Source: Spongilla lacustris (lineage: Eukaryota > Porifera > Demospongiae > Spongillida > Spongillidae). From it: a DNA stretch of 64,000 nucleotides. The translations under genes and the position numbers were made by a program. Shown here one piece after another: positions 21,249 through 33,294 of the stretch. Under the pieces are notes generated by a model that ran no database searches, was not told the DNA's origin, and saw only the letters and a list, made by a program, of their open reading frames with translations. Every line of letters starts with the position of its first letter. Within the stretch, counting starts at the first letter, position 1. The stretch spans positions 5,059,505-5,123,504 of the forward strand of contig OX442423.1 in the NCBI GenBank assembly GCA_949361645.1, written 5' to 3'.

Positions 21249-23174
21249 ATGGACATTATTGATGACAGTGAAGACACAGAACAAGAAGTGGATGGTGAGC
21301 CTCAAGAGGAGACTGCTACTCATCTGTATGTTCATGGTGTAGCTTGGGTAAAAAGTCTTGGTCGCACCTTATGCCCAGCAGCTAGTAATGGATTCTCCCA
21401 GCCTACCCAATTAAGTATGTACAATTATGCTGATGCCACTGTGTTTGAGTACTTCTTAGCTTGTTTTCCCTCTAATCTTGTTGATGAGATATGCATTTTG
21501 ATGATGCAAAAAGGACGCGAGCAAAGAAAAGGCTGTCCATTTACTGTGACTAAAGGAGATTTCTGGCTTTTTATGGGCTACCTTTTATACATTCTTTGCC
21601 ACCCAATGGATCTACCCATTCAAGACTACTGGGAGGGTCCTCTGTCTACCAAGTATGAAAGTTGCTCAGCTTTTGTGAAGCATGACATTGGCAAGTTTGG
21701 ATTAAGCTACGGAAGGTTTCGCAGACGGATGCAAGCATTCACACTACCGCAGTATCCAGCCATTGAAGGTAAAAATGATCTCTTTTGCTTTATTCGAAGG
21801 TTTGTAGACGAATGGAATGTGGCAATGCAACATTGCATTTCTCCAGGCAAATTTCTAGTGGTAGATGAAAGTATGGGCCAATGGTTAGGTAAAGGAATGC
21901 CAGGATTGATGTACGTTGCAAGGAAGCCAACTCCCAATGGAAGAGAGGGTCATACTACTGCTGATGCTGAAACAGGTTGCATAATATTCTATGAGGTGTA
22001 TGAGGGGAAGATACTAATGGCAGAAAAGGAACATGTAAATGAACTAGGGGCTGGTACTGCCATTGCATTAAGACTCACTGCACCATGGGTGCATTCTGTC
22101 AGAATTGTAATTCTTGACAGTGGTTTTGCAAGCTTAAAAACTGCCAAAGCATTAGCTGAAGTTGGTTTGTACATGATTGGAAATGTAAAAACAGCTCACA
22201 GTGGTTTTCCCAAAAAGTGGCTTAATAGCCAAGTGTCTCAAAGGGGAGATCGTGCTTGTGCTACTCATTCCTTTACTATGCATGGTAGGCAGATGGAAGT
22301 TTTGGCTGCAATAGACAAAGATAAACAGCCCATGTCCCTAAGCAAGGGTACCACTTTGGAAAGGCACTTCACTGTAAGGCATAGCAGTGGCGAGTGGCAG
22401 ACAAGAACTGCAACTCTGGAACAGTGGCACATACATGAACTTTATCGTGCCAATTTTAAAGCAGGAACTACCAGCATGGGTACCACTTTGGAAAGGCACA
22501 TCACTGTAAGGCATAGCAGTGGCGAGTGGCAGACAAGAACTGCAACTCTGGAACAGTGGCACATACATGAGCTTTATCGTGCCAATTTTAACGCAGGAAC
22601 TACCAGCATGGGTACCACTTTGGAAAGGCACGTCACTGTAAGGCATAGCAGTGGCGAGTTGCAGACAAGAACTGCAACTCTGGACAAGTGGCACATACAT
22701 GAACTTTATTGTGCCAAATTTAACGCCATAGACAAGCATAATTCCAAAAGACAAGGAGCAACATCATTTGAAGACACCTGGAAAACACACAGCTGGTGGG
22801 TCCGTGACTATCAAATATTGTTCGGTATGTCAGAGGTAAATGCATTCCTCCTCTGGAACAGGTTCAAGCCTTCCCATGCAATAAGCATGACACACTTTCG
22901 TTTGCAACTTTGTCACCAGATGTTGACCAATCAATGGATTCAGGAAGAGAGAGAAGCTGCTTGCAGAAAAGTGATACTATGTGATGAAGAGGAAGATACT
23001 GACACTGTCCATGAACTAGTGCATTGCGATAGGGGACACTGCAGAATGTGTGGTGTTGTTACACAATGGCGATGTGCCTGCACCCCCCAAAGTGGTAGTG
23101 CAAGTGGTAAGAAACGAAATGATGCATCAGCTATGTTTTTGTGTCCTGTGTCAAAGAGGAGATGTTTGATTTGA
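21249..23174 (+). CDS. piggyBac transposase (DDE_Tnp_1_7), intact, with internal triplication
   Basis: The open frame runs from 21153; the first in-frame ATG is 21249 (MDIIDDSEDTEQ), giving about 641 aa. The acidic N-terminus and the core with FLVVDESMGQW, VILDSGFASLKTAKAL and FNAIDKHNSKRQG match the PGBD/piggyBac fold; the three Asp of the DDD triad are visible. The C-terminus has a Cys/His-rich domain (HCDRGHCRMCG..CAC). Between the second and third catalytic Asp a 132-nt (44-aa) unit starting GTTLERH occurs three times in tandem (22347, 22479, 22611) with few differences. This is unusual, because it lengthens the segment just before the third Asp. The enzyme family catalyses TTAA-specific cut-and-paste. 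The frame is uninterrupted, so the copy may be recent or domesticated. Confidence 0.9.
   Translation: MDIIDDSEDTEQEVDGEPQEETATHLYVHGVAWVKSLGRTLCPAASNGFSQPTQLSMYNYADATVFEYFLACFPSNLVDEICILMMQKGREQRKGCPFTVTKGDFWLFMGYLLYILCHPMDLPIQDYWEGPLSTKYESCSAFVKHDIGKFGLSYGRFRRRMQAFTLPQYPAIEGKNDLFCFIRRFVDEWNVAMQHCISPGKFLVVDESMGQWLGKGMPGLMYVARKPTPNGREGHTTADAETGCIIFYEVYEGKILMAEKEHVNELGAGTAIALRLTAPWVHSVRIVILDSGFASLKTAKALAEVGLYMIGNVKTAHSGFPKKWLNSQVSQRGDRACATHSFTMHGRQMEVLAAIDKDKQPMSLSKGTTLERHFTVRHSSGEWQTRTATLEQWHIHELYRANFKAGTTSMGTTLERHITVRHSSGEWQTRTATLEQWHIHELYRANFNAGTTSMGTTLERHVTVRHSSGELQTRTATLDKWHIHELYCAKFNAIDKHNSKRQGATSFEDTWKTHSWWVRDYQILFGMSEVNAFLLWNRFKPSHAISMTHFRLQLCHQMLTNQWIQEEREAACRKVILCDEEEDTDTVHELVHCDRGHCRMCGVVTQWRCACTPQSGSASGKKRNDASAMFLCPVSKRRCLI
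22347..22742 (+). repeat. 132-bp x 3 in-frame tandem repeat inside transposase
   Basis: Each unit opens ggtaccactttggaaaggca and encodes GTTLERH(F/I/V)TVRHSSGE. The last unit runs into the AIDKHN motif. The period is exactly 132 nt, so the reading frame is preserved. Confidence 0.95.
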
Positions 23175-23409
23175 AGGAGTTAAACCTCAAAACCTAAAGC
23201 AGCACTCCGCCCTGAGACGGTGGAGTGATACTACTGAGTTAACATGAACATTTATTATGCACTTGCTTTGTTGCTGTTTTTTGATGCACAAGTGATTGAA
23301 TTTGCATGATTTTTTTGCAATGAACATCATTTTCCTACATAGGACTAATTTGTGTACACCTGTACACATTTTACTGCAAAACTTCCCTGATACAACCACA
23401 TGAATAATT

Positions 23410-24430
23410 TCATATTATATACTTACTATATATCATGCCCTCTATCACTTCCAATACTTATTTGAAAACAGTATACTACTATAGTGAAGCAATGTAATAT
23501 GTGTACAGGTTTACACAAATTAGAGCATTTGACTGTAAAAGTGATTATCAAAAAGAAACAGCATTAATTTGTTTGATGTACATACAAAACAAATTATGTG
23601 GATGAAATTTGACTTATTGAGAATGCTCCCATCTGGTTTGTTTGAATCTCTAACTTTTCATGTCCAGAAATTGTGGACATCGATGCATAACTCGGCGTAC
23701 GATTGTGATAAAAAAAAATCTAATTGCACCATTAAACTCGCTAGGTACTTTAGAGATTTATCACGTTATTAAAACTGCTACTTAACTTATTAAATTATAT
23801 AATTGTTATTGTCTTTTAATAAATGCATTGTATGTCTGCCATTGGATGCATTCTGGAGGTCACGTGATCTGTTATTTAACCATTTTGATCCATTGTATAG
23901 TAGTTGGGCGTAGCCTTTTGGCGGAGGGTCGGGTATCAAGCCTATACCAAGATTTGTACCCATCTGATACTATTGTGGATATAATAGCTCTACACTCGCT
24001 ATCAATCTAATTCTTGGTATACGCTAGTCTCGCTAGCCAGACGTACAACATCGAACTTCAACTGGATAGGCTTGAAACCCCCATAACGCGAAGGTCGAGC
24101 TAATAGAACCGCTGCTGCGGAGTAGCTACTACATATAGGTGTGACTACGAGACTCGCTCGTTAAGATGCACGGGCGATTCCGTCCCTATATATATATATA
24201 TAATATTATGTATATATATATATCCATCTGCATGTGCATCGCTCTGGCGTTGACCACGACGACTGGCTTGTTTTTGATAACATGCTAGAAGCTCTCGTGG
24301 AGGAGTGTTAAGGATATTGCCTTCCACTAGCTAAAGAATTAACACATGCATGGTGGTGGATATTCACAGCTGGACTCTCCACTGTGTCCTGGCCCTCTTA
24401 TACTGTATATCATCGATTAATGACTGTGGA
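23410..24430. other. Intergenic spacer
   Basis: AT-rich sequence after the piggyBac copy, with a short (TA)n tract near 24187-24222. No supported gene. Confidence 0.5.
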
Positions 24431-24431
24431 T

Positions 24432-25034
24432 CAATAGACCCTTCCCTTTAAGGGCGTAAGGAATGCAATTTGCTAATTTTACGTCACGTCCGGAGTTCAT
24501 CCTGCCGGTGATGTAATGTACGTGTCATGTGTAAAATGACTCGCAAGGTGGACAACAAGGGTGTATCTATGTACTGTAAGAAGTAGGAGGGCAACGTTGC
24601 GTATAAGCGCACGAATTCGAAACACCAGACTTATGCAAGTACGAGCTTGTTTTATACAAAGTACAAATTGCGATAAACATTGCGTCATATTGGTCTGGGA
24701 ACGAGACTAGCATGGCTGATATCGACACAGTACATAAATGTCTTGGCAATACTGACCTATCTATTAGGCTTTGCTTTCGGCTAGCCGATTGCATTTTTAT
24801 CCCATGCCAAATTAGCCACCTTCGGAGCGCTGCCGTAATACGGATCTCTAGTGGCTCCTCGAGAAACGCACCTGGGATGTCTGCCTCTGTGAGTACTGTT
24901 GTGACAGAGGCTTGGTCGGTCGAAAATTATCAACAGCCTGGTACAGTGTTAGTGCTCGCGCGCAGGAAGAACTCCGGAAGTGACGCAATTAAGAATAATT
25001 GCATTCCTTACGCCGTTAAAGGAAGGGTCTATTG
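24432..25034. mobile_element. 603-bp element with ~75-bp imperfect TIRs
   Basis: The left arm 24432-24507 (caatagacccttccctttaa..) matches the complement of 24958-25034 with scattered mismatches. Conserved blocks include ggcgtaaggaatgcaatt and tccggagttc. No transposase; target duplication not clear. Confidence 0.75.
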
Positions 25035-25263
25035 GCAGGCAAGGTCACTCCATAGCAGTCTCGTTCCCAGACCCAATATCTGCTACGAGGTTAAGTCCTG
25101 TGCTCATTTCTATCCAGCTCCGCCTAAATTTTGGCTAGGGTATACAAGAAGGATGAACAGTCGTAAACGTATTCGTTATGCTGTGTGTTCTACTTTTTGA
25201 TGATTGAGCGGCTGGAAGGAAATGCACACGCAATGCAAATACAAACATGCACCATGCACGCAA

Positions 25264-25266
<3 letters not shown>

Positions 25267-25312
<46 letters not shown>

Positions 25313-25475
25313 CATGCAAATACACACACACACATGTACATGCAAATACACACACACACATGTACATGCAAATACACACACATGTACATGCAAATACACA
25401 CACATGTACATGCAAAAACACACACATGTACATGCAAATACACACACATGTACATACACACACATGTACATGCAA

Positions 25476-25517
<42 letters not shown>

Positions 25518-25532
25518 ACACACACATGACAC
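25267..25532. repeat. Compound CA / catgtacatgcaaata array
   Basis: (CA)n blocks alternate with a 16-22 bp unit acacatgtacatgcaaat. It yields several spurious >100-aa frames on both strands. Confidence 0.95.
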
Positions 25533-25599
25533 AGGACTTGCATGGGCATGCAGTTGAAGAAAAGATCACACACATGCACCTGTCTATCTAATTTCTAAG

Positions 25600-26609
25600 C
25601 AATGGCACAAAAAAGGATGCCATGATGCAGCTCTGATCTGTCACCAGTGAACAGATCGATGGCCAATGGCATGAAGGCTGGTGATCATGACTCATACACA
25701 ATGGCAAGGATGCTGGATAGAAACTACAAATATGTGAGGGCCATGCATGTGAAACGTTTACATAACAGCCATAACTAATGACCACATGCCACCACCCTAA
25801 TTAAATAGGTGACCACAAAGACTTTGAGTCTCTGCTAGTACATGTAATACCTTCTTGAACTTTCCACATTTATCACAATCACACACACACCACGGCTGTT
25901 TCAGGCCCATTCAACGTTGGACAATAAGACCTACGCCCTGAAATATTGAAACGATTACATCATCAAACATGACCTCAACAAGGACTTTGTATCTTCGAGC
26001 TATATAAGGACTGCACTTGTAGTCCCGCCATTTAAAAGCCATTTTAGCGTACACATACCATTTTTCTATCCTTCGTGTGAATTGCAAGGCACAACTCTGT
26101 ACCGTCTGTTAGCTATAGCGCTCGCCACGAGAGTACCGCGATTAGATATCCTTCACAAAGATCGGAACACTAGACTACCGCCAATTTTCCTGGATGAAAA
26201 CAAGACGTGGATAAATGGGGGAGAGCGGAGGCTACCTTGAAAGCCAAACAACTAAGTGCGGCCTGCAGAAATGACAGCGCTACAAGTCATCAAACATAGG
26301 TGATTTGACTCATATTAAAAGTGATTTTTCATACCATGTATAGCATAGGTGATACATATTTGCGTCTTTTTGTTACTACTGGTATTGCTGCGATATTTTG
26401 TGATATTCCTACATTACACACTGGTAATACTGCAACTTTTCCTGTATTGATGCATATGTCCTTGGCTGCCGGTGCATTGAATTTGACATGTATATGGATT
26501 TGCTCCTTGTTTTCCAAGGAGACCAAATCCAAAATACCACTTATGTACCCAAGCAACATTGTGGTCGTCAAGAAAATGCATTAATACTGGGGTAGTGGCT
26601 TTGGGAAAT

Positions 26610-26679
<70 letters not shown>

Positions 26680-28400
26680 TGAGTGAGTGAGTGAATGTCT
26701 TATGACTTCTCCTATGTGATGTCATCCTGTCAGTGATAATCATGTGCACATGCTCTTCCTTGTGTTGGACAGGTTCTAAGGACTTGTTGATGACATGCAT
26801 CTCAGGACATCTACCATCTCCTCTCCTCAGTAGGAGATGGTTTTCCTAGATGTCCCTGGAACAGGCTGCAAAATGGATGAATATATTGCCCGAGATGTTC
26901 AATCCCAAGGTGGAAGCAGGGTTATGATGCAGCTGTGCTGTGTCATAACAACAGGGACACTGTACCTCTGCTGACACACTGTGCAGGGGCAGGTTGAGAA
27001 CGTTCAGGCACAGAGATCTGACAAATTCAAAACAGCGGGTAGGGGGTAAATGATGTCAGTGTACTAGCACCACCATCTTTAGCTGTGTGAATGATATTGG
27101 ATGGCCTTCCCACTTGCTGAGTGGATATGAAGTGTTCATACCTTATATATGTATGAATTTAAATACATTTTAATTTGAATGCCATCATATTGGGTCCGGG
27201 TGCAAACATCTCACCATGCAAGATTAACTCCTATGTGTTTGCCACTGAAATGCAGTCACACATGGTACAGCTGCCTTTTAAAGGGAATCCTTGCAGGAGC
27301 TACAAAAGCTTTGTGAGTACACCATTGCATCCTCCTCAGTTCAAAATGCCATACCAAACACCTTCTGCAAGGCCTGAGTATATGCCTCACACTGTTATGT
27401 GGTGTCTTTTTTGTTTCCCCTTCAGTCATGCACCCTCTGCAGTGCAACTGACCTTGGTGGTGGTGGGAATCCATTCAACCTATACAACTCCGCATCATTA
27501 TTCATAGAAAACAAGCAGACTGTTTAGGCCGAAAAGTGCCGGCCGCACTTAGTTAATGACATACACCTTTCACCTGAAGTGTTAACATTGCCTCTATGTC
27601 GAATTTACCAGTGGGAAAATTGGCGGCTCGATGCAACTCGCGCTTTTTTAACACATGCTCGAGATGACGTAACGGCGTATGCTTATGAAAACGAGGCCAG
27701 TGTATTATTGGAAAGCGTAGTATTAATAGTTCACATGTGTGTGTTATAGAGAAATGATTGCTGGTACTAATGCATCAGCGTATAATAGCACCAGGTGTAA
27801 GCTTCAAGCAAGCCATGCTGTTAAACATTGCATAGCGATAATGAGGCTATCCGCCATCATTTGTAAATCATATACCGTAACGCTCTAATTATCAAACTAA
27901 TTGTCCAGCTCGAAACAGCCGTGACACATACACAACCAATACATAACCAAATAAATATAAATGCCACACCACAACTGTTACATCACCTAGTACATACATC
28001 TGCAGAGCCATGTACATATAGCTAGACCACATAAAGCCTTCCATTTGAGTTGTTGCTGAAGTGTTTTCACCAGGTGCATGTTGGAAGTGTGGCTGGCACA
28101 GTCCATGAGATGCAAAACTTTGTGTCCAGTCCCTGGTCCATACCAGGTGGTCATGTAGGTAAGCCTCCTCTCCTGGCAGACAACTGGTGTCTGTGCTATG
28201 TGTACAACCAAACCAAGGAGTTTTTCTAACCAAACTAATAAAGGTGGACACCACAGGATGTGACAATTGTAGCCGATTTAAACAATTATGCATGTAACAC
28301 ATAGATCTATCTCCTTCTACATGTAACTGTACTCCAGGAGTACCCTACATCAGAAACCTTTAAACTTAATTTGATTCATATCCCAGTGGCTGCCTCTGGG
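25600..28400. other. No recognised gene
   Basis: Contains a (TG)n tract at 26611-26677. Several short frames (26321-26584 plus, 27175-27507 plus, 27987-28211 minus) show no family I recognise and no convincing splice context. Confidence 0.5.
26611..26694. repeat. (TG)n microsatellite with gagt tail
   Basis: Pure tg dinucleotides followed by four gagt units. Confidence 0.95.
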
Positions 28401-28544
28401 GTGTGCTATCAAATTCCTCATCTCTAGGGAGAAGGGCCTACAAGTATTATCTTTTCCCAACTGTTCCACAAGGATATCTCCCATTCACCTTCACAAGGCA
28501 CTCTCTCCTCTGCCTCCACAAGGCTATCTCACAAGGCTACTTCC

Positions 28545-28975
28545 CTCCACCTTCACAAAACAACCTCCCTCCACCTTCACAAAACCACCTTCACAAGGCT
28601 ACCTCCCTCCACCTTCAGAAGGCTACCTTCCTCCACCCTCACAAGGCTACCTCCCTCCACCCTCACAAGGCTACCTCCCTCCACCCTCACAAGGCTACCT
28701 CCCTCCACCTTCACAAGGCTACCTCCCTCCACCCTCACAAGGCTACCTCCCTCCACCCTCACAAGGCTACCTCCCTCCACCTTCACAAGGCTACCTCCCT
28801 CCACCCTCACAAGGCTACCTCCCTCCACCCTCACAAGGCTACCTCCCTCCACCTTCACAAGGCTACCTCCTTCCACCCTCACAAGGCTACCTTCCTCCAC
28901 CCTCACAAGGCTACCTTCCTCCACCCTCACAAGGCTACCTCCCTCCACCTACATACATGTGGCTACCTCCCTCCA
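28545..28975. repeat. 24-bp minisatellite (ggctacctccctccaccctcacaa)
   Basis: About 16 copies. Because the unit is 24 bp, frames stay open on both strands, giving octapeptide-repeat ORFs (HKATSLHP on plus, EGGSLVRV on minus). There is no start context, signal or flanking exon to support translation. Confidence 0.93.
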
Positions 28976-29566
28976 TCTTCACAAGGCTGTCACCTTTTCC
29001 ACCTTCTCACATGTGGATATAGTAAAAAAGTGGGTTGCATTTCCCAATAAATTTAAATTGCTGCATGTATTCCTCACGTGATTTATCCTTATAAGGTTCG
29101 TCTCTGTGGAACGGGTTTTTTTTTTGCTGTATTGGTAGTTTTCATTCTGCAGAGATGAAAAAATATATATACACGCGCAGATACATAAGTACAATTTGCA
29201 AAAAAAAAAAAAAAAAGGAACGAAACCTACAAAAAAAATATGGCGTCAGGTTTGCAAGTGAGAGCATGCCCATCTTTACAAATGAAGGTAGAACAGGTGC
29301 AAAAGAGTGGCTTTGCTATAGGAATCATATCCACGAACTCCTTTTGTGGTAGAATTAGCGATATAGGTGAGTAAGCCGGAATCGAATCGTTTAAAACCAA
29401 CGCAACCAAAACAAGCCGTTCTAGAATCCATGTAAATGTACATATAGGTAGCTAAAACACTCCGAACATGCATGATCGCGCCTTACAGGGCTTAAAACGA
29501 ATGTCAGAGCAGCCGAATAGGCCTATTACCAATAAAAGTACAATCGCATCTATACCGGTAGCAGGG

Positions 29567-29618
29567 GCGGATACAGGATTTCAGACAAGGGGGGGTTGTT
29601 AATCAATAAAAAGACGAG

Positions 29619-29654
<36 letters not shown>

Positions 29655-30043
29655 GCTGTCCGCTTTCGGCCGATCGATTCTACGAGCGGGGGGGGGGGGT
29701 GTGCTGTCCGCTTTTGGCCGATTCTACGAGCGGGGGGGGGGGGGGGGGGGGGTGCTGTCCGCTTTCGGCCGATCGATTCTACGAGCGGGGGGGGGGTGGG
29801 GTGCTGTCCGCTTTCGGCCGATCGATTCTACGAGCGGGGGGGGGGGGGGGTGCTGTCCGCTTTCGGCCGAGCGGGGGGAGGGGGGGGGGGGGGGGTGCTG
29901 TCCGCGTGCGTGCAAAACGCAAGGTTTTTGGACAAAAGAGGGGGTTGTAAACCCCAAAACCCCCTAAAACTGCGTGCAAAAAAAAAGGAATTTGGACAAA
30001 AGGGGGGGTTGCAACCCCCAAACCCCCCCCCTGTATCCGCCCC
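29567..30043. mobile_element. caggggcggata TIR element with internal G-rich array
   Basis: Starts caggggcggatacagg and ends cctgtatccgcccct. The interior contains five or six tandem copies of gctgtccgctttcggccgat..tctacgagc, each followed by a 9-30 nt G-run. Related to 14455-14688 and 30830-31230. Confidence 0.7.
29617..29895 (+). repeat. Tandem poly-G / gctgtccgctttcggccga array
   Basis: Alternation of G-runs and a fixed ~35-nt spacer. The G-runs differ in length between units; the C-rich complement gives poly-Pro frames. Confidence 0.9.
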
Positions 30044-30832
30044 TCACTACTGTTTCATTCCATTGAAACGTGTGTCAAAAGGACCGACGCCCAGTAATTT
30101 TGAAATGAAATCGTAAGCCTAGCAACAAAATGGCCACATACAAGCAACGTTGGAATGTGCACTATTCCTCTTAAATACAACGAAGGATAGCAACGGCTGT
30201 GCAGTTTTGTAAGTTCCTAGCCTGTCCTCTACCTGATTCAGCAGTGTTATGATTTTAACTTGTGCCGCTCGATCGCCACGCGAGGAAAGGCAGGCGCATA
30301 TCTTGCCGTAGTTGTCTCACGAATTTGCTTATGCCCAAACTCCTGAAGTTTTGGTGCCTAATCTGAGATCAGTACCTTATAGTGGATAGGAAGAGCTTTC
30401 TATTTTTGGTTTGTTCGAGCTGGCTCTAATATACGTTTTAAAATAAACTGTATGTGTGCGCGTCCTAGCAACTAGGTAACCGTGATGCATTTGGCCAATG
30501 TATTTTAATGGAAAACCTTAGTTTAAATCATAAGTTATTCAGATTTTGTGATATCATAAGTCAATCATTGGTGAGAGTATTACCTGTGCAGTACATAGGT
30601 TTATACATGCAAGGTCTTGTACAAGGACCACACTATTTCCACCAGGAATAGGTATGGGCAAAGCCTTGAACCTGAGTAGTGTAAGCACCTGTGTACTGCT
30701 GGTGTATAACATCTTACACCAGGAAGGGGTGTGGTCAAAACTAGTGTACCCTGAAGTACAATAAACACCCCTGTGTACTGCTGATGTATAGCCTTATATG
30801 GCTATGCACGTTGTTTATCACAAGCATGGGTG

Positions 30833-31142
30833 CCCCCAGCTTTTCTGGAAGGGGGGGGGCAGGATAGGGCAAGGGGGCGCCATTTGACAGCCGCAAATGC
30901 ACTGCCCGCTTTCAGCTGATTTGACCAGTTTGGGGGGGAGGGTGCTGTCCGCTTTTGGCTGATTCAACCAGTGAGAGGGGGGGGGGGGGAGGGTGCTGTC
31001 CACTTTTGGCTGATTCAACCAGTGGGTGGGAGGGGGGGGGGGCTGTCCGCTTTCAGCCAATTCAGCCAGTGGGGGGGGGGGGGGGGGGGTGCACATGTAT
31101 GTTAACTTTTATCACAGGGAGAGGACGCCATTCGGTCCAAAA

Positions 31143-31176
<34 letters not shown>

Positions 31177-31229
31177 ATGGTCCCCCCTGCCCCCCCCCCC
31201 CCCCCCCCCCCCCTGGTGACGCCCATGAT
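30833..31229. mobile_element. G-rich TIR element, variant termini
   Basis: The ends catgggtgcccccag and its near complement (ctggtgacgcccatg) bracket four copies of gctgtccgcttt.ggctgattcaaccagt with G-runs. It finishes in a G31/C26 inverted homopolymer pair at 31144-31213. Confidence 0.6.
31144..31213. repeat. Poly-G / poly-C inverted pair
   Basis: A G-run of about 31 nt, a short gccatggtcccccctg centre, then a C-run of about 26 nt. It can fold as a GC hairpin. Confidence 0.9.
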
Positions 31230-33290
31230 ATTTATAAAATGACCACAAGATGAAGTGTGGTCATAAACCAGCGATACCCTGAAGTGGAGTAAGCACACTT
31301 TCCTTAGCTGGCACTACACTGTCCAATGTTGTGCTGCCCTGATATCACCATTGCAGGAACCACAGTGCAAAAGGATGTCCTGCAGGAGCTAGGCACACAT
31401 TCCATAGTGTGGCAACATACTACCTTTGTGCCAGGCAGTCTGTACATGCAACAACCTGGCAAGGTAGCTGAACTGGCCTATCAGTGGAAGCATGGCAGAT
31501 GAAACATTTCAACTATCTCCAGTGCAGAGGTGTAGCTAGTTGTGCCCCCTTTATTATGTTATCATCGTATGCATGGTGCAACACATTCTATATGTTCCAC
31601 TGAAAGCAATTTTTGTTGTTTTTACACTTAATGGGTGACACCTAGATATGAACACAGATGTTTATTTTTTTGGTATGAGCAGATATCGGCATCCTTACCT
31701 TGCACTCACCGCCGGGTAAGTGGGCTTCCCAGGAATTTAGTACGATGGTTACTGGTACTGTTGATTCATGTACGCAGTGTACGTTAATTGCATCGCATCA
31801 TAGCAATTCTTGCAAAACATTTGTGGGTGGATCTGCACGTCGTCCTTTAAAACGTCTATTTAATAGTCCAAAGCTCAAATTCAGTTCAGCTGCGAATTTG
31901 AAACAATGGTGTGATAATGGCCATCCATGGACAGAGCCGGGAATATTTTTTCGAGCTAACCCTGACAAAACTCCATAACTTTTCGGGATCGTTAAACTAT
32001 GAAGATTTTATTAGAGCCAGTCTGAAACCTACCTGAACGTACAGTACAAGGCTCCAACTGAATGTACCGTTTTTCAGAATCCATCCAAAAACTTCGGTTC
32101 ACGAGAACAACGATAACAAAGAAGGGGAGTATCCCCATTGATTGCGCGTGAGCGTATTAAAAATTACTTCTCCATCAGCGTAAACAATTATACCAGTTAT
32201 TGTCTTAGGTATGGTTCTGTGTAGAAGTGATATGTACACATGAATAGGCCCTGTTTTATTACTAATTTGTGTCCTGGTTGTTAAAAAATGACTCCGAACT
32301 GTGTACTGAGATAATGAGCTTATTGACGCCATTATTCCGGTACATAAGGGCAATGTTCTAATTATATCCTTTTTGACACACGTAGAACAGTAGTGCCCTG
32401 GGTAGCCACCCATGCACACGCACAACAGTCGACACATGTGTAACAAGCTGTCAAGTATCGAACCATCGTTGCAAGGATTCATACCGTGGTCGGTGATTTG
32501 TGTCTTCTTGTTTGAAAACCTTCATCGCGGCAGGGCACACACGCGGCATTTGTCAATTTATTATTGAATATTGGCATCTACAAAGACATATGAACCTTAA
32601 TGATAAAAGTCATCAGGGAAGCGAGGGTAAAAGGGTCATGAACATCATAATATGTCACACTCCGGCCCTAATGGTTGTACTAACAGCAGTTAGTCTTTCC
32701 TTTTTGATGTCTAATTTGGACTTTCGTCAGGAAGCATAAATGTCTTGAAAAACCCTCATTTTAAAAATCAAAATCCATACATGTCTATGGAAATGCTGAA
32801 ATTCTGCTGAGGAAGCGTCAAGAAGAGGGCTAATTTTTTTGTTTAACGATAGAGGCATACCTTATGACCCTCTGCATCATAAAGTTCTTTTTCCTTGTCA
32901 TGGGCATCTTTTCCTGAGTGACAGTGATCAAAAGAGTGTCATCCTCCATACATTTCAATGGACGCGTGCACGGTAATGAAACGGGAAAAACGTCATAACG
33001 CGTCAGGAATTAGTAATGAAGGCATGCAATTTCTGGCCATGCTACAGTGTTCTGCAGTGCTATAGATAACAGGATTAAGCAATGTTATTGCAGTTAGCCA
33101 AAATTAGCATATTCATGACAGATTTAATCACAAGTTAGCACCACCATAGGGGGTATAGATTTTCAAAAGTTGTGTAAAATGCTCACTGCTGCTATAAGAT
33201 ATAATGCAGCAAAACGAAAGGAGTAAATTGTGTACCACTGTACACAGCTTAGGATGCAAATAGACATTATGAAGCATTGCGAATTTCTTT
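31230..33290. other. No recognised gene
   Basis: Unique-looking sequence. Short frames at 31700-31978 (plus) and 32099-32482 (minus) are not recognised and lack clear splice partners. Confidence 0.45.
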
Positions 33291-33294
33291 GCAA

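Larger units (their letters stand above)
20952..23369 (+). mobile_element. Candidate piggyBac element (boundaries tentative)
   Basis: atgtgtacaggggagcacaa at 20951-20970 faces a similar complement (taatttgtgtacacctgtac..) at 23346-23369, bracketing the transposase. I did not find TTAA directly at both ends, so the exact boundaries are unproven. Confidence 0.45.

Noticed and set aside
26321..26584. 87-aa frame with hydrophobic stretches
   Set aside because: No recognised family, no signal-peptide pattern, and an overlapping antisense frame of similar length; insufficient support.
28403..29050. 215-aa and 123-aa octapeptide-repeat frames
   Set aside because: A 24-bp minisatellite keeps all frames open; no signal peptide or flanking exon.
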